DNA of 14,286 nt from an uncultured Gemmatimonadota bacterium (GCA_946479895.1 CAMLHT010000088.1:1-14286); one strand, 5' to 3'. Positions 1 to 6,867 are shown, counted from the stretch's first letter. Numbers and translations: made by a program. Notes: generated by a model not told the origin, from the sequence alone.

Positions 1-747
1 CAGCACGAGGACGTTCTGGACGGTCTCCTTCCCCAGATAGTGATCGATGCGATAGACCTGGTGCTCGGCGAACAGCGAGAGCACGAGCATGTTGAGCGCG
101 TGCGCCGTCGCGAGGCTCCGTCCGAACGGCTTCTCCACGACGACGCGCGCCCACGGCCGCGCGTGCGGGTCCTCGATCCGCGGCACGAGCCCGCTCGACG
201 ACAGCAGCCGCACGATCGGCTCGAACACGCTCGGCGGCACGGCGAGATAGAAGAACCGGTTCCGCTCAGCCGGTGGGCACTCCGACTCGATCTCGTCGAG
301 CTTCTTCTTGATCCCCTCGTACGCCGCCGCATCGGTCGCGTCGCCGCCGACGAAGAAGATTCGCGGCGCGAGCGCCTTCCACACGTCCTCGTCGACGCGC
401 TTCACCTCGTCGGACTCGCCGAGCGCGGCGCGCATCCGCTCGCGGAACGACGCGTCGTCGAGCGACGCCTCGCGTCCCACCGCGAGCACGGCGAAGCCCG
501 GGCCGAGCAGATGCTCCGCGGCGAGCTGGTAGAGGGCGGGGAAGAGTTTCCGCTTCGTGAGATCGCCCGTCGCGCCGAAGATCACCATCGTGCAGTGTTC
601 GGCCTGCGCCGCGTGCGGGACCTTCTCGCCGTACTTCGCGTGCGGCCGCTTCGACATGTGCATGCGCGCGCCGGGATGCGACGGCGCGGCCGCGGGCTGC
701 GACGCGGGATCCCGCTGCGGCGCGGACGCCGGTTGCGGCGCGGTCAC
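1..747 (-). CDS. zwf: Glucose-6-phosphate 1-dehydrogenase, 3' part missing (cut by window edge)
   Basis: First step of the oxidative pentose-phosphate pathway: glucose 6-phosphate plus NADP+ to 6-phosphogluconolactone, in the cytoplasm. The visible 249 residues include the Rossmann dinucleotide motif GATGDL (about 58-63) within VIFGATGDLTKRKLFPALYQ, the EKPFG motif (205-209) and the family signature RIDHYLGK (233-240). The catalytic-base His and the rest of the C-terminal domain lie beyond position 1. The GTG start at 747 overlaps the gnd stop in GTGA, so translation is probably coupled to gnd. From this start the protein has roughly 40 extra N-terminal residues rich in Pro, Ala and Gln compared with the E. 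coli enzyme; in-frame ATG codons at 663 and 657 are plausible alternatives that would remove most of it. Family identity is certain; the start is not. Confidence 0.95.
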   Translation of the reverse strand, partial: MTAPQPASAPQRDPASQPAAAPSHPGARMHMSKRPHAKYGEKVPHAAQAEHCTMVIFGATGDLTKRKLFPALYQLAAEHLLGPGFAVLAVGREASLDDASFRERMRAALGESDEVKRVDEDVWKALAPRIFFVGGDATDAAAYEGIKKKLDEIESECPPAERNRFFYLAVPPSVFEPIVRLLSSSGLVPRIEDPHARPWARVVVEKPFGRSLATAHALNMLVLSLFAEHQVYRIDHYLGKETVQNVLVL

Positions 748-1646
748 GAGCCCTTCACCGCATGCCCGCCGAACTCGTTGCGCAGCGCGGCGATGACCTT
801 CGCGCCGAACGAGTCCTCCTGCCGCGAGCGGAGTCGCATCAGCAGCGACAGCGTGATCACCGGCGCCGGCACGTCCTCCTCGATCGCTTCGGCCACCGTC
901 CACCGTCCCTCGCCCGAGTCGGCGACGTAGCCCTTGAGCGCGGAGAGCCGCGGGTCCTTGCCGAACGCGTCGACGGCGAGCTCGTTGAGCCACGAGCGCA
1001 CGACGCTGCCGTGCTGCCACAGCTCGGCGATCTGGCGCATGTCGAGATCGGGGAACCGCTTCGACGCGGCGAGGATCTCGTAGCCTTCGGCGTACGCCTG
1101 CAGCAGACCGTACTCGATGCCGTTGTGCACCATCTTCACGTAGTGCCCGGCGCCCGACGGCCCGACGTGCGCGTAGCCGCCCTCCTGCGCGAGCGCGGTG
1201 AAGATCGGCTCGCAGTGCGCGACGGCGTCACGCTCGCCGCCGACCATGAGGCAGTAGCCGTTCGCGAGCCCCCAGATCCCGCCGCTCGTCCCCGAGTCGA
1301 TGAACCGCACGCCCTGCGCCGCCACCCGCTCGGCGCGCGCCATCGAATCCTTGAAGAACGAGTTGCCGCCGTCGATCAGGATGTCGCCCTTCGAAAGGAG
1401 GGGAAGCAGCGTGTCGATCGTCGAGTCGACCGGCTTCCCGGCCGGCACCATGATCCAGATGATGCGAGGCGTCTCGAGCTGTTTCACGACCGCTGCGAGA
1501 TCGCCGGCCGGCGCCGCACCGAGCTTCTCGTACTTCGCAACGACCGACGCATCGCGATCGAACGCGACCAGCGAGTGCCCGTGCTTCATCAGGCGCTCGA
1601 CCATGTTGCCGCCCATTCTGCCGAGGCCGATCATTGCGAGCTGCAT
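744..1646 (-). CDS. gnd: 6-phosphogluconate dehydrogenase, decarboxylating (short GndA/YqeC type)
   Basis: Oxidises and decarboxylates 6-phosphogluconate to ribulose 5-phosphate with reduction of NAD(P)+; cytoplasmic. The 300-residue product has an N-terminal Rossmann domain starting at once with MQLAMIGLGRMGGN (GxGxMG at 7-12), the substrate-binding GTSGGIWG (119-126), the catalytic helix GHYVKMVHNGIEYG (167-180, with Lys171 and Asn175) and DSGEGRWT (243-250). Length and the DSGEGRWT region match the short class of about 300 residues rather than the 470-residue E. coli Gnd. The ATG at 1646 is chosen because it places the Rossmann motif at the N-terminus; the frame stays open upstream to 1739, but that part only translates the octamer repeat. 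No clear Shine-Dalgarno sequence precedes it. It is transcribed ahead of zwf and overlaps it by four bases, giving a two-step pathway operon in the order gnd-zwf. Confidence 0.96.
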   Translation of the reverse strand: MQLAMIGLGRMGGNMVERLMKHGHSLVAFDRDASVVAKYEKLGAAPAGDLAAVVKQLETPRIIWIMVPAGKPVDSTIDTLLPLLSKGDILIDGGNSFFKDSMARAERVAAQGVRFIDSGTSGGIWGLANGYCLMVGGERDAVAHCEPIFTALAQEGGYAHVGPSGAGHYVKMVHNGIEYGLLQAYAEGYEILAASKRFPDLDMRQIAELWQHGSVVRSWLNELAVDAFGKDPRLSALKGYVADSGEGRWTVAEAIEEDVPAPVITLSLLMRLRSRQEDSFGAKVIAALRNEFGGHAVKGS

Positions 1647-1652
1647 AGAGCC

Positions 1653-1761
1653 GGTGAACTGGTGAAATGGTGAAATGGTGAAATGGTGGAGCGGCGAAGC
1701 AGTGGAGTCGTGAAGTAGATGGTGATACCGATTCACCACGTCACTGAGTCACCAATTCACC
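1653..1761. repeat. Degenerate octamer array in two oppositely oriented arms
   Basis: Positions 1653-1716 can be read as eight consecutive 8-base units: ggtgaact, ggtgaaat three times (1661-1684, perfect), ggtggagc, ggcgaagc, agtggagt and cgtgaagt. After a spacer of about 13 bases, 1730-1761 holds four units of the complementary sense: gattcacc, acgtcact, gagtcacc and aattcacc. The two arms could pair as an imperfect hairpin. The array fills the gap between the KynB-like gene and gnd, contains the KynB-like stop codon (1757-1759) and ends seven bases before the gnd start. It could be a transcript-end structure, a dispersed intergenic element or a slippage-prone tract; the sequence alone does not decide. 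Confidence 0.75.
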
Positions 1762-2407
1762 GCTCCAAGAGCACCGCCCTCGAGGGTGCACCATCCAGGC
1801 CAGCGAGCAGCATCGGTAGACAAATCAACTCGTAGTTCCCGGGCGGCGGATCGCCGAGCATCATCCCTTCCACGATCACGACGGAGTTCTCGAGCAGCGT
1901 CTTGTGCGTCTTGTGATGCGGCGAGTGGAACTGCTCGACCGACAGGTAGTCCACGCCGACGAGCCGTACGCCGAGCGACACGAGATACTCCGCGCCGTCC
2001 GGCGCGACGTGGGTGAAGTCGGGGTGGAACTCGGTCGAGCCGCTCGCGAGCCACGCCGAATTGCGCGTGCGGATCAGCAGCCGAGTCACCCCCTGGAGAT
2101 CGTGCCGGCGCAGCTCGGCCTCGCCGACGGCGAGCACGTCGTCGCCGAAGGCGATCAGCCGCGCCGGCCCGATCAGCACGTCGAGCGGGAGCTCGTCGAC
2201 ACCGGCGCCGCCGTCCATGAAGTGCAGCGGCGCGTCGACGTGCGTGCCCGTGTGCGAGCCGAGGTCGATCCGCGACACGTTCGCCGTGTTCCCCGCCGCG
2301 ATCGACTGCACCGGCGTGATCGAGATCGGCGGATTGTTCGGGTAGACGAGACCGCCGGTGCGCACCGGCATCGACACGTCCCAGATCCTGCGCTGTCCCG
2401 TGCTCAT
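1757..2407 (-). CDS. Cyclase / kynurenine formamidase (KynB) family metal-dependent hydrolase
   Basis: A 216-residue cytoplasmic protein of the cyclase/KynB fold. The hallmark HTGTHVDAP (52-60) supplies metal-binding His52, His56 and Asp58. A second cluster, FHSPHHKTHKTLLE (about 160-173), matches the family's HxxxH...LL region, followed by Glu180 in VIVEGM. Characterised members hydrolyse N-formylkynurenine, isatin or related amides; the substrate here cannot be read from sequence, so no symbol is given. The ATG at 2407 has a good GGAGG Shine-Dalgarno sequence (2414-2418, seven-base spacing) and overlaps the acyl-CoA dehydrogenase stop in ATGA, so the two genes are translationally coupled. 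The stop lies inside the octamer array. Start and family are secure, specificity is not. Confidence 0.9.
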   Translation of the reverse strand: MSTGQRRIWDVSMPVRTGGLVYPNNPPISITPVQSIAAGNTANVSRIDLGSHTGTHVDAPLHFMDGGAGVDELPLDVLIGPARLIAFGDDVLAVGEAELRRHDLQGVTRLLIRTRNSAWLASGSTEFHPDFTHVAPDGAEYLVSLGVRLVGVDYLSVEQFHSPHHKTHKTLLENSVVIVEGMMLGDPPPGNYELICLPMLLAGLDGAPSRAVLLER

Positions 2408-4215
2408 GCGCTCGCCTCCACGTGCGCCGGCGGCGGCTCGATCACGACGCCGTCGTCGCGCAGCAGGGTGTCCTCCACGCCGTAGCCCTTCGCTTCGCGC
2501 ACGTGGCGCGCCACGGTGCGCCGCGTCTCGTCCTGCGGCGACTGGATCGCGATCCGCGCCGACCGGAACCGCCGTCCCGATTCGACGACGAACAGGTCGC
2601 ACAGCGCGAGCTCGCGCTCGCAGTCCTCCTCGCCGCGCTCGTCGAGCAGCCGCTGCGTGCGCGACAGCACGCACGCCGTCGCGAACAGCTCGATCGCCAT
2701 GTCGGCCAGCCGCTCGAGCTCCTGCTGCGCGTCGACGACTTCCTTCCGGTACGCGCGGATCACTCGCTCGGCGCGGTCGGTCAGCTCGCCGACGTGCTTC
2801 TCGAAGTATTCCTTGTGCTTCTGCAGCCGCGGGTGCAGCTCGACCTCGAGGTCGGGCTTGTCGCCGAGTCGCGTGGCGATCCGGAAGGCCGCGGTGCGCG
2901 AGAGCAGCCCGAGGTTCTTCATCGGCTGACGAAGCGCGGCGCCGAGCTCCTTCAGCTCCTCGGCAGGATCCTGGATGCCGTTCAGCGAGATGAACAGCCG
3001 GAGGATCTCGTTCGTCCCCTCGAAGATCCGGTTGATGCGCGAGTCGCGCAGCAGCCGCTCGTACGGCCACGGCTTCACGAAGCCGCGCCCGCCGGCGAGC
3101 TGCACCATCTCGTCCGCGGCGCGCCAGAGCATCTCGCTCGCGAACACCTTGCAGCACGCCGCCTCGAGCGCGTACTCGCCACCGGGCGACTCGGCGAGCC
3201 GCGTCAGCACGCCGAGCATCGCGTCCGACGCGTACACGTCCGTCGCCGTGCGGGCGATCTTGCGCTGCGTGATCTCGAAGTCGGCGATCGGCTTCCCGAA
3301 CTGCACGCGCTGCTCGGTGAAGTCGTTCATCTGCCTCAGAATCTTCTTGGAACCAGCGGTGCATCCAGCGGCCAGCGACATCCGTCCCGCGTTGAGCGCA
3401 TTCACGGCGATCGTGAAGCCCTTGCCGAGGGTGCCGAGCAGGTGGTCGGCCGGCACGCGGAGCCCTTCGTACGCGAGCTCGGCCTGCGTCGAGCCGCGGA
3501 TGCCCATCTTCCGCACCGTACCGACGACGCGGAACCCCGGCATGTCGGGGCGGATGATGAACGCGGTCGGCCGCAGCACCTTCTCGCCATTCTTCACGAC
3601 TTCCGTCTGCGCGAACGTCGTGATGACGCCGGCGCGGTGGCCGTTGCCGATCCAGTGCTTGCGCCCGTCGAGGATCCACTCGGTGCCGTCGTCGCTCAGC
3701 CGGGCGCGCGTCACGATGTGCTGTGCGTCCGATCCCGTCTCGGGCTCGGTGAGCGCGTAGGCGCCGAGCGTCTCGCCGCGGGCGAGCATCGGCAGGTAGC
3801 GCTCCTTCTGGGCCGGCGTGCCGTACAGCACGATCGCCTTCGCACCGAGCCCCGCGTGCACGGCGACGAGCACGCCGATCGACGGATCGAGGCTCGAGAC
3901 CTCGCCGAACACGTGCGAGTACGCCGCCGGCGACAGGCCGAGCCCACCGTATTCGCGCGGGATCGAGATGCCGAGGAACCCTTCGGCGGCGAGCGCCTGG
4001 ATGACCTCCTCGGGGATCGTCTCCTCCTCGTCGAACCGCGCGGAGTCGATCAGCCCGTGGCTCATCCGGTCGAGCGAGGCGAGGAGGCGCCGGACCGTGC
4101 GCGCCTCGTCGGGGTCGCGCTCCTCGAGCGACGACGGGAAAGGGAACAGCAGCTCGTCGTAGATCGATGCGGCGAAGATGCCGCGCACGAACGAGAGGGC
4201 GTCTTCGTCGCTCAT
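2404..4215 (-). CDS. Acyl-CoA dehydrogenase, VLCAD/ACAD9-like with C-terminal extension
   Basis: FAD-dependent alpha,beta-dehydrogenation of an acyl-CoA, passing electrons to ETF. The 603-residue length fits the long VLCAD/ACAD9-type class, not the classical 380-residue form. Visible elements are the N-terminal helical domain with PREYGGLGLS (86-95), the FAD/substrate motif YALTEPETGSDA (153-164), the beta domain with WILDGRKHWIGNG (180-192), the GRGF segment (376-379) and IFEGTNEILRLFISLNG (397-413), where Glu399 aligns with the catalytic glutamate of VLCAD. Residues about 420-603 form the extra helical domain. ATG 4215 is the only start before the conserved N-terminus; no Shine-Dalgarno sequence is evident, so the transcript may have little leader. 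It leads an operon with the KynB-like hydrolase. Beta-oxidation of long chains is the default guess, but the partner leaves room for an aromatic or branched-chain CoA substrate. Confidence 0.94.
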   Translation of the reverse strand: MSDEDALSFVRGIFAASIYDELLFPFPSSLEERDPDEARTVRRLLASLDRMSHGLIDSARFDEEETIPEEVIQALAAEGFLGISIPREYGGLGLSPAAYSHVFGEVSSLDPSIGVLVAVHAGLGAKAIVLYGTPAQKERYLPMLARGETLGAYALTEPETGSDAQHIVTRARLSDDGTEWILDGRKHWIGNGHRAGVITTFAQTEVVKNGEKVLRPTAFIIRPDMPGFRVVGTVRKMGIRGSTQAELAYEGLRVPADHLLGTLGKGFTIAVNALNAGRMSLAAGCTAGSKKILRQMNDFTEQRVQFGKPIADFEITQRKIARTATDVYASDAMLGVLTRLAESPGGEYALEAACCKVFASEMLWRAADEMVQLAGGRGFVKPWPYERLLRDSRINRIFEGTNEILRLFISLNGIQDPAEELKELGAALRQPMKNLGLLSRTAAFRIATRLGDKPDLEVELHPRLQKHKEYFEKHVGELTDRAERVIRAYRKEVVDAQQELERLADMAIELFATACVLSRTQRLLDERGEEDCERELALCDLFVVESGRRFRSARIAIQSPQDETRRTVARHVREAKGYGVEDTLLRDDGVVIEPPPAHVEASA

Positions 4216-4418
4216 GGCCGAAGGTTAGGCCGGGGTGTGGGGACGCACCAGTTCATGGTAGTGGGCGGGCCGGATTCCTCGACTCGCTTCGCTCGCTCGG
4301 GATGACAGCAGAACATGAGCTCGCTCACAGCGCGGACGGGTGTCCGCTGCGTAGCTTCCTCAGCGTACCTTTCACGATGCCCGGGCGCACGGGCGCACTC
4401 ATAGCGACGATCGGAGTC
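4216..4418. other. Divergent intergenic region
   Basis: About 200 bases between the acyl-CoA dehydrogenase start (leftward) and the lipoprotein start (rightward). Besides the REP-like repeat it holds a short perfect hairpin, GCGGAC-GGGT-GTCCGC (4332-4347), in what would be the lipoprotein leader. No convincing -35/-10 pair is visible for either gene. The rightward frame is open back to 4167, but translating it runs through the repeat and gives no conserved protein. Confidence 0.5.
4271..4308. repeat. REP-like dispersed intergenic repeat
   Basis: The stretch runs from a cggattcctcgactcg end through cttcgctcgctcgg to gatgacagc. From memory, this type (in the other sense, a gatgacA/G...cgagcgaagcgag...gaatcc element) recurs in intergenic regions of many high-G+C genomes and gives spurious peptides containing HPERAKRVEES. 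It contains the short palindromic core cgagcgaagcg. It sits between the divergent acyl-CoA dehydrogenase and lipoprotein genes. Its copy number cannot be judged from one window. Confidence 0.5.
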
Positions 4419-5261
4419 ATGCGAATTCATCCGTCCCGCGCCGCTTCAATCGCAGCGGCACTTCCGCTCGCAATCCTCGCCGCCTGTCATCGGGGCACGG
4501 GACCGGAGCCGGTGGCGGCGCCGGCGCCCGTGGAGCAACCGGCCGAGCCCGCCCCGCGCTTCCGCACCGGGCAGGACGTCGTCCAGGCGATGCACGACCG
4601 GTACGCCGGCCAGTGGTACTCGACGCTGACGTTCAAGCAGCGGACGTCGCGGCTGCTGCCGACCGGCAAGTGGAGCGTGCAGACCTGGTGGGAGGCGATG
4701 AAGATCCCCGGCCGGCTGCGCATCGACTTCGATCCGGTGAGCGCGGGAAACGGTGTCCTCTACGCGCGCGACAGCCAGTTCGTCGTGCAGAACGGCCGCG
4801 CGCTGCGCGGCGATCCGGGGATCAACCCGCTGCTGCTGCTCGGCTTCGACGTCTACGGAGCACCGGTCGCGAGCACGACGGCGCGTCTTCGCCGCGAGGG
4901 GTTCGATCTCACGAAGGTGAACGAGACGACGTTCCAGGGCCGCCCGATGATCGTCGTCGGCGCGGTGAAGGGGGACTACAACCGCAAGCAGTTCTGGGTC
5001 GACACCGAGCGGCTGGTGTTCGTGCGCATGCTCGAGCCGACGCCGCGCGACACGACGAAGATGCAGGACATCCGCTTCACCGGATACGAGCGGCGCGGCG
5101 GCGGCTGGATCGCGCCGAGGGTCGAGATCTGGAGCGAAGGGAAGCTCGTATTCTACGAGGACTACGAGGACATCCGCGTCGACGTCCCGCTCGACGACGC
5201 GCTGTTCATTCCCTCGCGGTGGAAGACGGCGAAGCACTGGACGACGGGGGCGGCGCGCTAG
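4419..5261 (+). CDS. Putative outer-membrane lipoprotein, LolA/LolB-like (lipoprotein-sorting family) fold
   Basis: A 280-residue lipoprotein. The signal peptide has a basic start, a hydrophobic core and the lipobox LAAC with Cys23 as the lipidated residue, followed by a Pro/Ala/Glu-rich linker (25-46). The mature domain starts near RTGQDVVQAMHDRYAGQWYS (49-68) and continues with alternating short strands (KWSVQTWWEAMKIPGRLRID, GNGVLYARDSQFVVQNGR, QFWVDTERLVFVRM). This helix-plus-antiparallel-sheet pattern recalls LolA/LolB and other outer-membrane lipoprotein-sorting proteins. No catalytic motif is visible. The ATG at 4419 is preferred over in-frame upstream codons because it places the signal peptide at the N-terminus; a GGAG lies just upstream with tight spacing. 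It runs convergently toward the small lipoprotein at 5297-5590. A role in envelope lipid or lipoprotein handling is inference. Confidence 0.85.
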   Translation: MRIHPSRAASIAAALPLAILAACHRGTGPEPVAAPAPVEQPAEPAPRFRTGQDVVQAMHDRYAGQWYSTLTFKQRTSRLLPTGKWSVQTWWEAMKIPGRLRIDFDPVSAGNGVLYARDSQFVVQNGRALRGDPGINPLLLLGFDVYGAPVASTTARLRREGFDLTKVNETTFQGRPMIVVGAVKGDYNRKQFWVDTERLVFVRMLEPTPRDTTKMQDIRFTGYERRGGGWIAPRVEIWSEGKLVFYEDYEDIRVDVPLDDALFIPSRWKTAKHWTTGAAR

Positions 5262-5296
5262 CTCGGCGCGCCACCCTTGCTTCACGCGTCATCCCG

Positions 5297-5590
5297 TCAG
5301 GGCGTCCTCGGCTTCGTGGCGCTCGTGTCGGTCGCGGGCGGAGTCGCCGACGGCCCGTTCGGATTCGGTGCCGACGCAGCCGGGATCGACGACGCGCCGG
5401 GGGGCGTCGCCGAGCTGGTGGGCGGCGGGTTGCTGCTGTCGGGCCGGGCTGCTCTGCCTGCCGACGCATCGCTGGGCGCCGGCGAGGTGTTGGGGGCGTT
5501 CGAGCCGGGTGTCGTCGGCGTGCACGCGACGATCGCGGCGACGACGAGCGAGGCGCCCGCTACGCGGCGACGCGAATGAGTTCGGTCCAT
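5297..5590 (-). CDS. Small Pro/Ser/Thr/Ala-rich lipoprotein, function unknown
   Basis: A 97-residue protein starting MDRTHSRRR. An arginine-rich n-region and a hydrophobic stretch (10-22) lead to the lipobox IVAC with Cys23. The rest (24-97) is a low-complexity sequence of Pro, Ser, Thr, Ala and Asn ending in TSATKPRTP, probably disordered in the periplasm or at the surface. The start is supported by AGGAG seven bases before the ATG, the cleanest ribosome-binding site in this part of the window. The frame stays open upstream to 5929, but those codons give no recognisable protein. It is divergent from the MarR-GNAT gene. No family was recognised; low-complexity lipoproteins of this kind are easily missed by gene callers. 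Confidence 0.65.
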   Translation of the reverse strand: MDRTHSRRRVAGASLVVAAIVACTPTTPGSNAPNTSPAPSDASAGRAARPDSSNPPPTSSATPPGASSIPAASAPNPNGPSATPPATDTSATKPRTP

Positions 5591-5794
5591 AAGCCAGCTC
5601 CTGCACGACGGTGAGGTGGAGCGCCACGCGCAAGCGTGGCCGAAGCCTCGCGTCGCGCAAAACGTGTGCGCCGTGGGCAGTGCGCCGGCACCGGAGCCGG
5701 CGTGCGCGACGGCCACGCGAGCTGGCATGCGAGACTGGTGCAGGCGCGAGCGTACGAGGGCGTACCGTGACCGCCGGCGAACGCGGCCGGACAC

Positions 5795-5817
5795 AATACT
5801 TGACACGGGCAAGTATT
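5795..5817. promoter_or_regulatory. Perfect inverted repeat, probable MarR-family operator
   Basis: AATACTTG (5795-5802), seven bases, then CAAGTATT (5810-5817): a perfect 8-bp inverted repeat. It is AT-rich in an otherwise very GC-rich region and lies 47 bases upstream of the MarR-GNAT start. Dyads of this size and spacing are typical MarR-dimer sites, and such regulators commonly repress themselves. The left half-site runs into a consensus TTGACA (5800-5805), so a bound dimer would block the -35 element. Confidence 0.65.
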
Positions 5818-5828
5818 CGCGTGACGAT
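5800..5828 (+). promoter_or_regulatory. Probable promoter of the MarR-GNAT gene
   Basis: A perfect -35 TTGACA at 5800-5805 is followed, after 17 bases, by GACGAT at 5823-5828, a weak -10 match (three of six). A start near 5835 would leave a leader of about 30 bases. The -35 is embedded in the inverted repeat. Confidence 0.4.
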
Positions 5829-5864
5829 GGCAAGGATTCGTCCGCCACCTTCTCGTTACCGGTC

Positions 5865-6830
5865 ATGCCCCCTCGCGCCCGTACCAGGTCGCCGCACGCC
5901 GCGCGCGTCGCCGCCATCCGCCGGTTCAACCGGTTCTACACCCGCCGCGTCGGCGCGCTCGGCGAGGGTGGATATCTCGACAGCCCATTCACGCTCACCG
6001 AGGGGCGCGTGCTGTTCGAGCTCGCGCATCGCGACGCGCCCACCGCAACGACGCTCGCGAGCGCGCTCGGGCTCGACGCCGGCTACGTCAGCCGATTGCT
6101 CCAGCGGCTGCAGCGTCGTCGCCTCGTGAAGCGCACCCGCTCGTCGCACGACGGACGCGAGAGCCACATCGCGCTCACGGCGGCCGGCCGCACCGCGCTG
6201 CACAAGCTGGATCGCGACGCCGACGCGCTCGTCGAGGAGCTGCTGGCGACGCTCGACGACGCGGGCCAGCGCCGGCTGATCGACGCGATCGGCACGATCG
6301 GCGACCTGCTCGGCGCGTCGCGGCACGAGTCGTCGCGCGGCGAGCCCGCCTACGTCATCAGACCGCCGACCGCCGCCGACTACGGCTGGATCATCGAGAG
6401 CCACGGCGAGGTGTACGCGCGCGAGTACGGCTGGGGACCGCGCTTCCTCTCGCTCGTCGCGCGCGTCATCGCCGACTACGTCGACGACTTCGAACCCGCG
6501 CTCGAGCGCTGCTGGATCGCCGAGCGGAACGGCGTGAACGTCGGCTCGGTGTTCGTCGCGCGGGATAAGGAGCGTCCCGGAGTCGCGAAGCTGCGCATGC
6601 TGCTCGTGCTCCCGTCGGCGCGCGGGCTCGGCATCGGCAAGCGGCTCGTCGACGAGTGCACGCGCTTCGCACGCGAGGCGGGCTATCACACGCTCTCGTT
6701 GTGGACGAACAGTGTGCTCGCCGCGGCGCGCCAGATCTACGCGGATGCGGGGTACGTGCTCGTGCGCGAGGGGATCCACGACACCTTCGGCAAGCCGCTC
6801 ACGGCGGAGACGTGGGAGCTGGCGTTGTAG
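5865..6830 (+). CDS. MarR-family regulator fused to a GNAT N-acetyltransferase
   Basis: A 321-residue two-domain protein. Residues about 13-155 form a MarR winged helix: helix-rich dimer segment RRFNRFYTRRVG, recognition region TTLASALGLDAGYVSRLLQRLQRRRLVKR (62-90), a wing with SSHDGRES, then LTAAGR (104-109). Residues about 162-321 form a GNAT domain with the acetyl-CoA pyrophosphate loop RGLGIG (253-258) after the strand RMLLVLP, and the late GNAT signature NSVLAAARQIYADAGYVLV (282-300). This fusion is a known architecture; acetyl substrate and ligand are generally unknown. No Shine-Dalgarno sequence is evident before the ATG, which is the first Met in frame giving a normal MarR N-terminus. 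The operator and -35 immediately upstream suggest autorepression. It faces the sensor kinase gene convergently. Confidence 0.92.
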   Translation: MPPRARTRSPHAARVAAIRRFNRFYTRRVGALGEGGYLDSPFTLTEGRVLFELAHRDAPTATTLASALGLDAGYVSRLLQRLQRRRLVKRTRSSHDGRESHIALTAAGRTALHKLDRDADALVEELLATLDDAGQRRLIDAIGTIGDLLGASRHESSRGEPAYVIRPPTAADYGWIIESHGEVYAREYGWGPRFLSLVARVIADYVDDFEPALERCWIAERNGVNVGSVFVARDKERPGVAKLRMLLVLPSARGLGIGKRLVDECTRFAREAGYHTLSLWTNSVLAAARQIYADAGYVLVREGIHDTFGKPLTAETWELAL

Positions 6831-6864
6831 GCGCGCCGAAATCGCGCCGCAGGCGGCTCCTGCG
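6830..6864. terminator. Hairpin pair between convergent genes, possible bidirectional terminator
   Basis: Two adjacent stem-loops fill the 37-base gap between the MarR-GNAT stop and the kinase stop: GGCGCG-ccgaaat-CGCGCC (6830-6848) and CGCAGG-cggct-CCTGCG (6848-6864). There is no T tract, so termination may need Rho or stem strength alone. Confidence 0.4.
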
Positions 6865-6867
6865 CAA

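Larger units (their letters stand above)
5591..5864. other. Divergent intergenic region with two hairpins and an operator
   Basis: About 270 bases between the small lipoprotein (leftward) and the MarR-GNAT gene (rightward). It contains a perfect 7-bp stem GCCACGC-GCAA-GCGTGGC (5623-5640), with a GNRA-type loop if transcribed rightward; a second stem around GCCGGC-ACCGGA-GCCGGC (5683-5702); and the operator/promoter at 5795-5828. The two hairpins would lie in the leader of the small lipoprotein. No gene is supported here. Confidence 0.5.

Noticed and set aside
762..1673. Plus-strand frame of 303 codons opposite gnd
   Set aside because: Antisense shadow with no recognisable motif; gnd on the minus strand explains the sequence.
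1653..1761. CRISPR-like array
   Set aside because: The units are eight bases, contiguous and degenerate, with no spacers and no cas genes in the window.
2408..3679. Upstream continuation of the KynB-like frame
   Set aside because: The frame is open by chance through the acyl-CoA dehydrogenase gene; the family N-terminus and Shine-Dalgarno sequence place the start at 2407.
2422..4305. Very long open frame on the plus strand (627 codons)
   Set aside because: It lies antisense to the well-conserved acyl-CoA dehydrogenase and its translation is Arg/Leu/Val/Glu-rich without motifs; a high-G+C shadow.
4167..4418. In-frame extension of the LolA-like lipoprotein
   Set aside because: It would put 84 residues, including translated repeat, ahead of a perfect signal peptide and lipobox.
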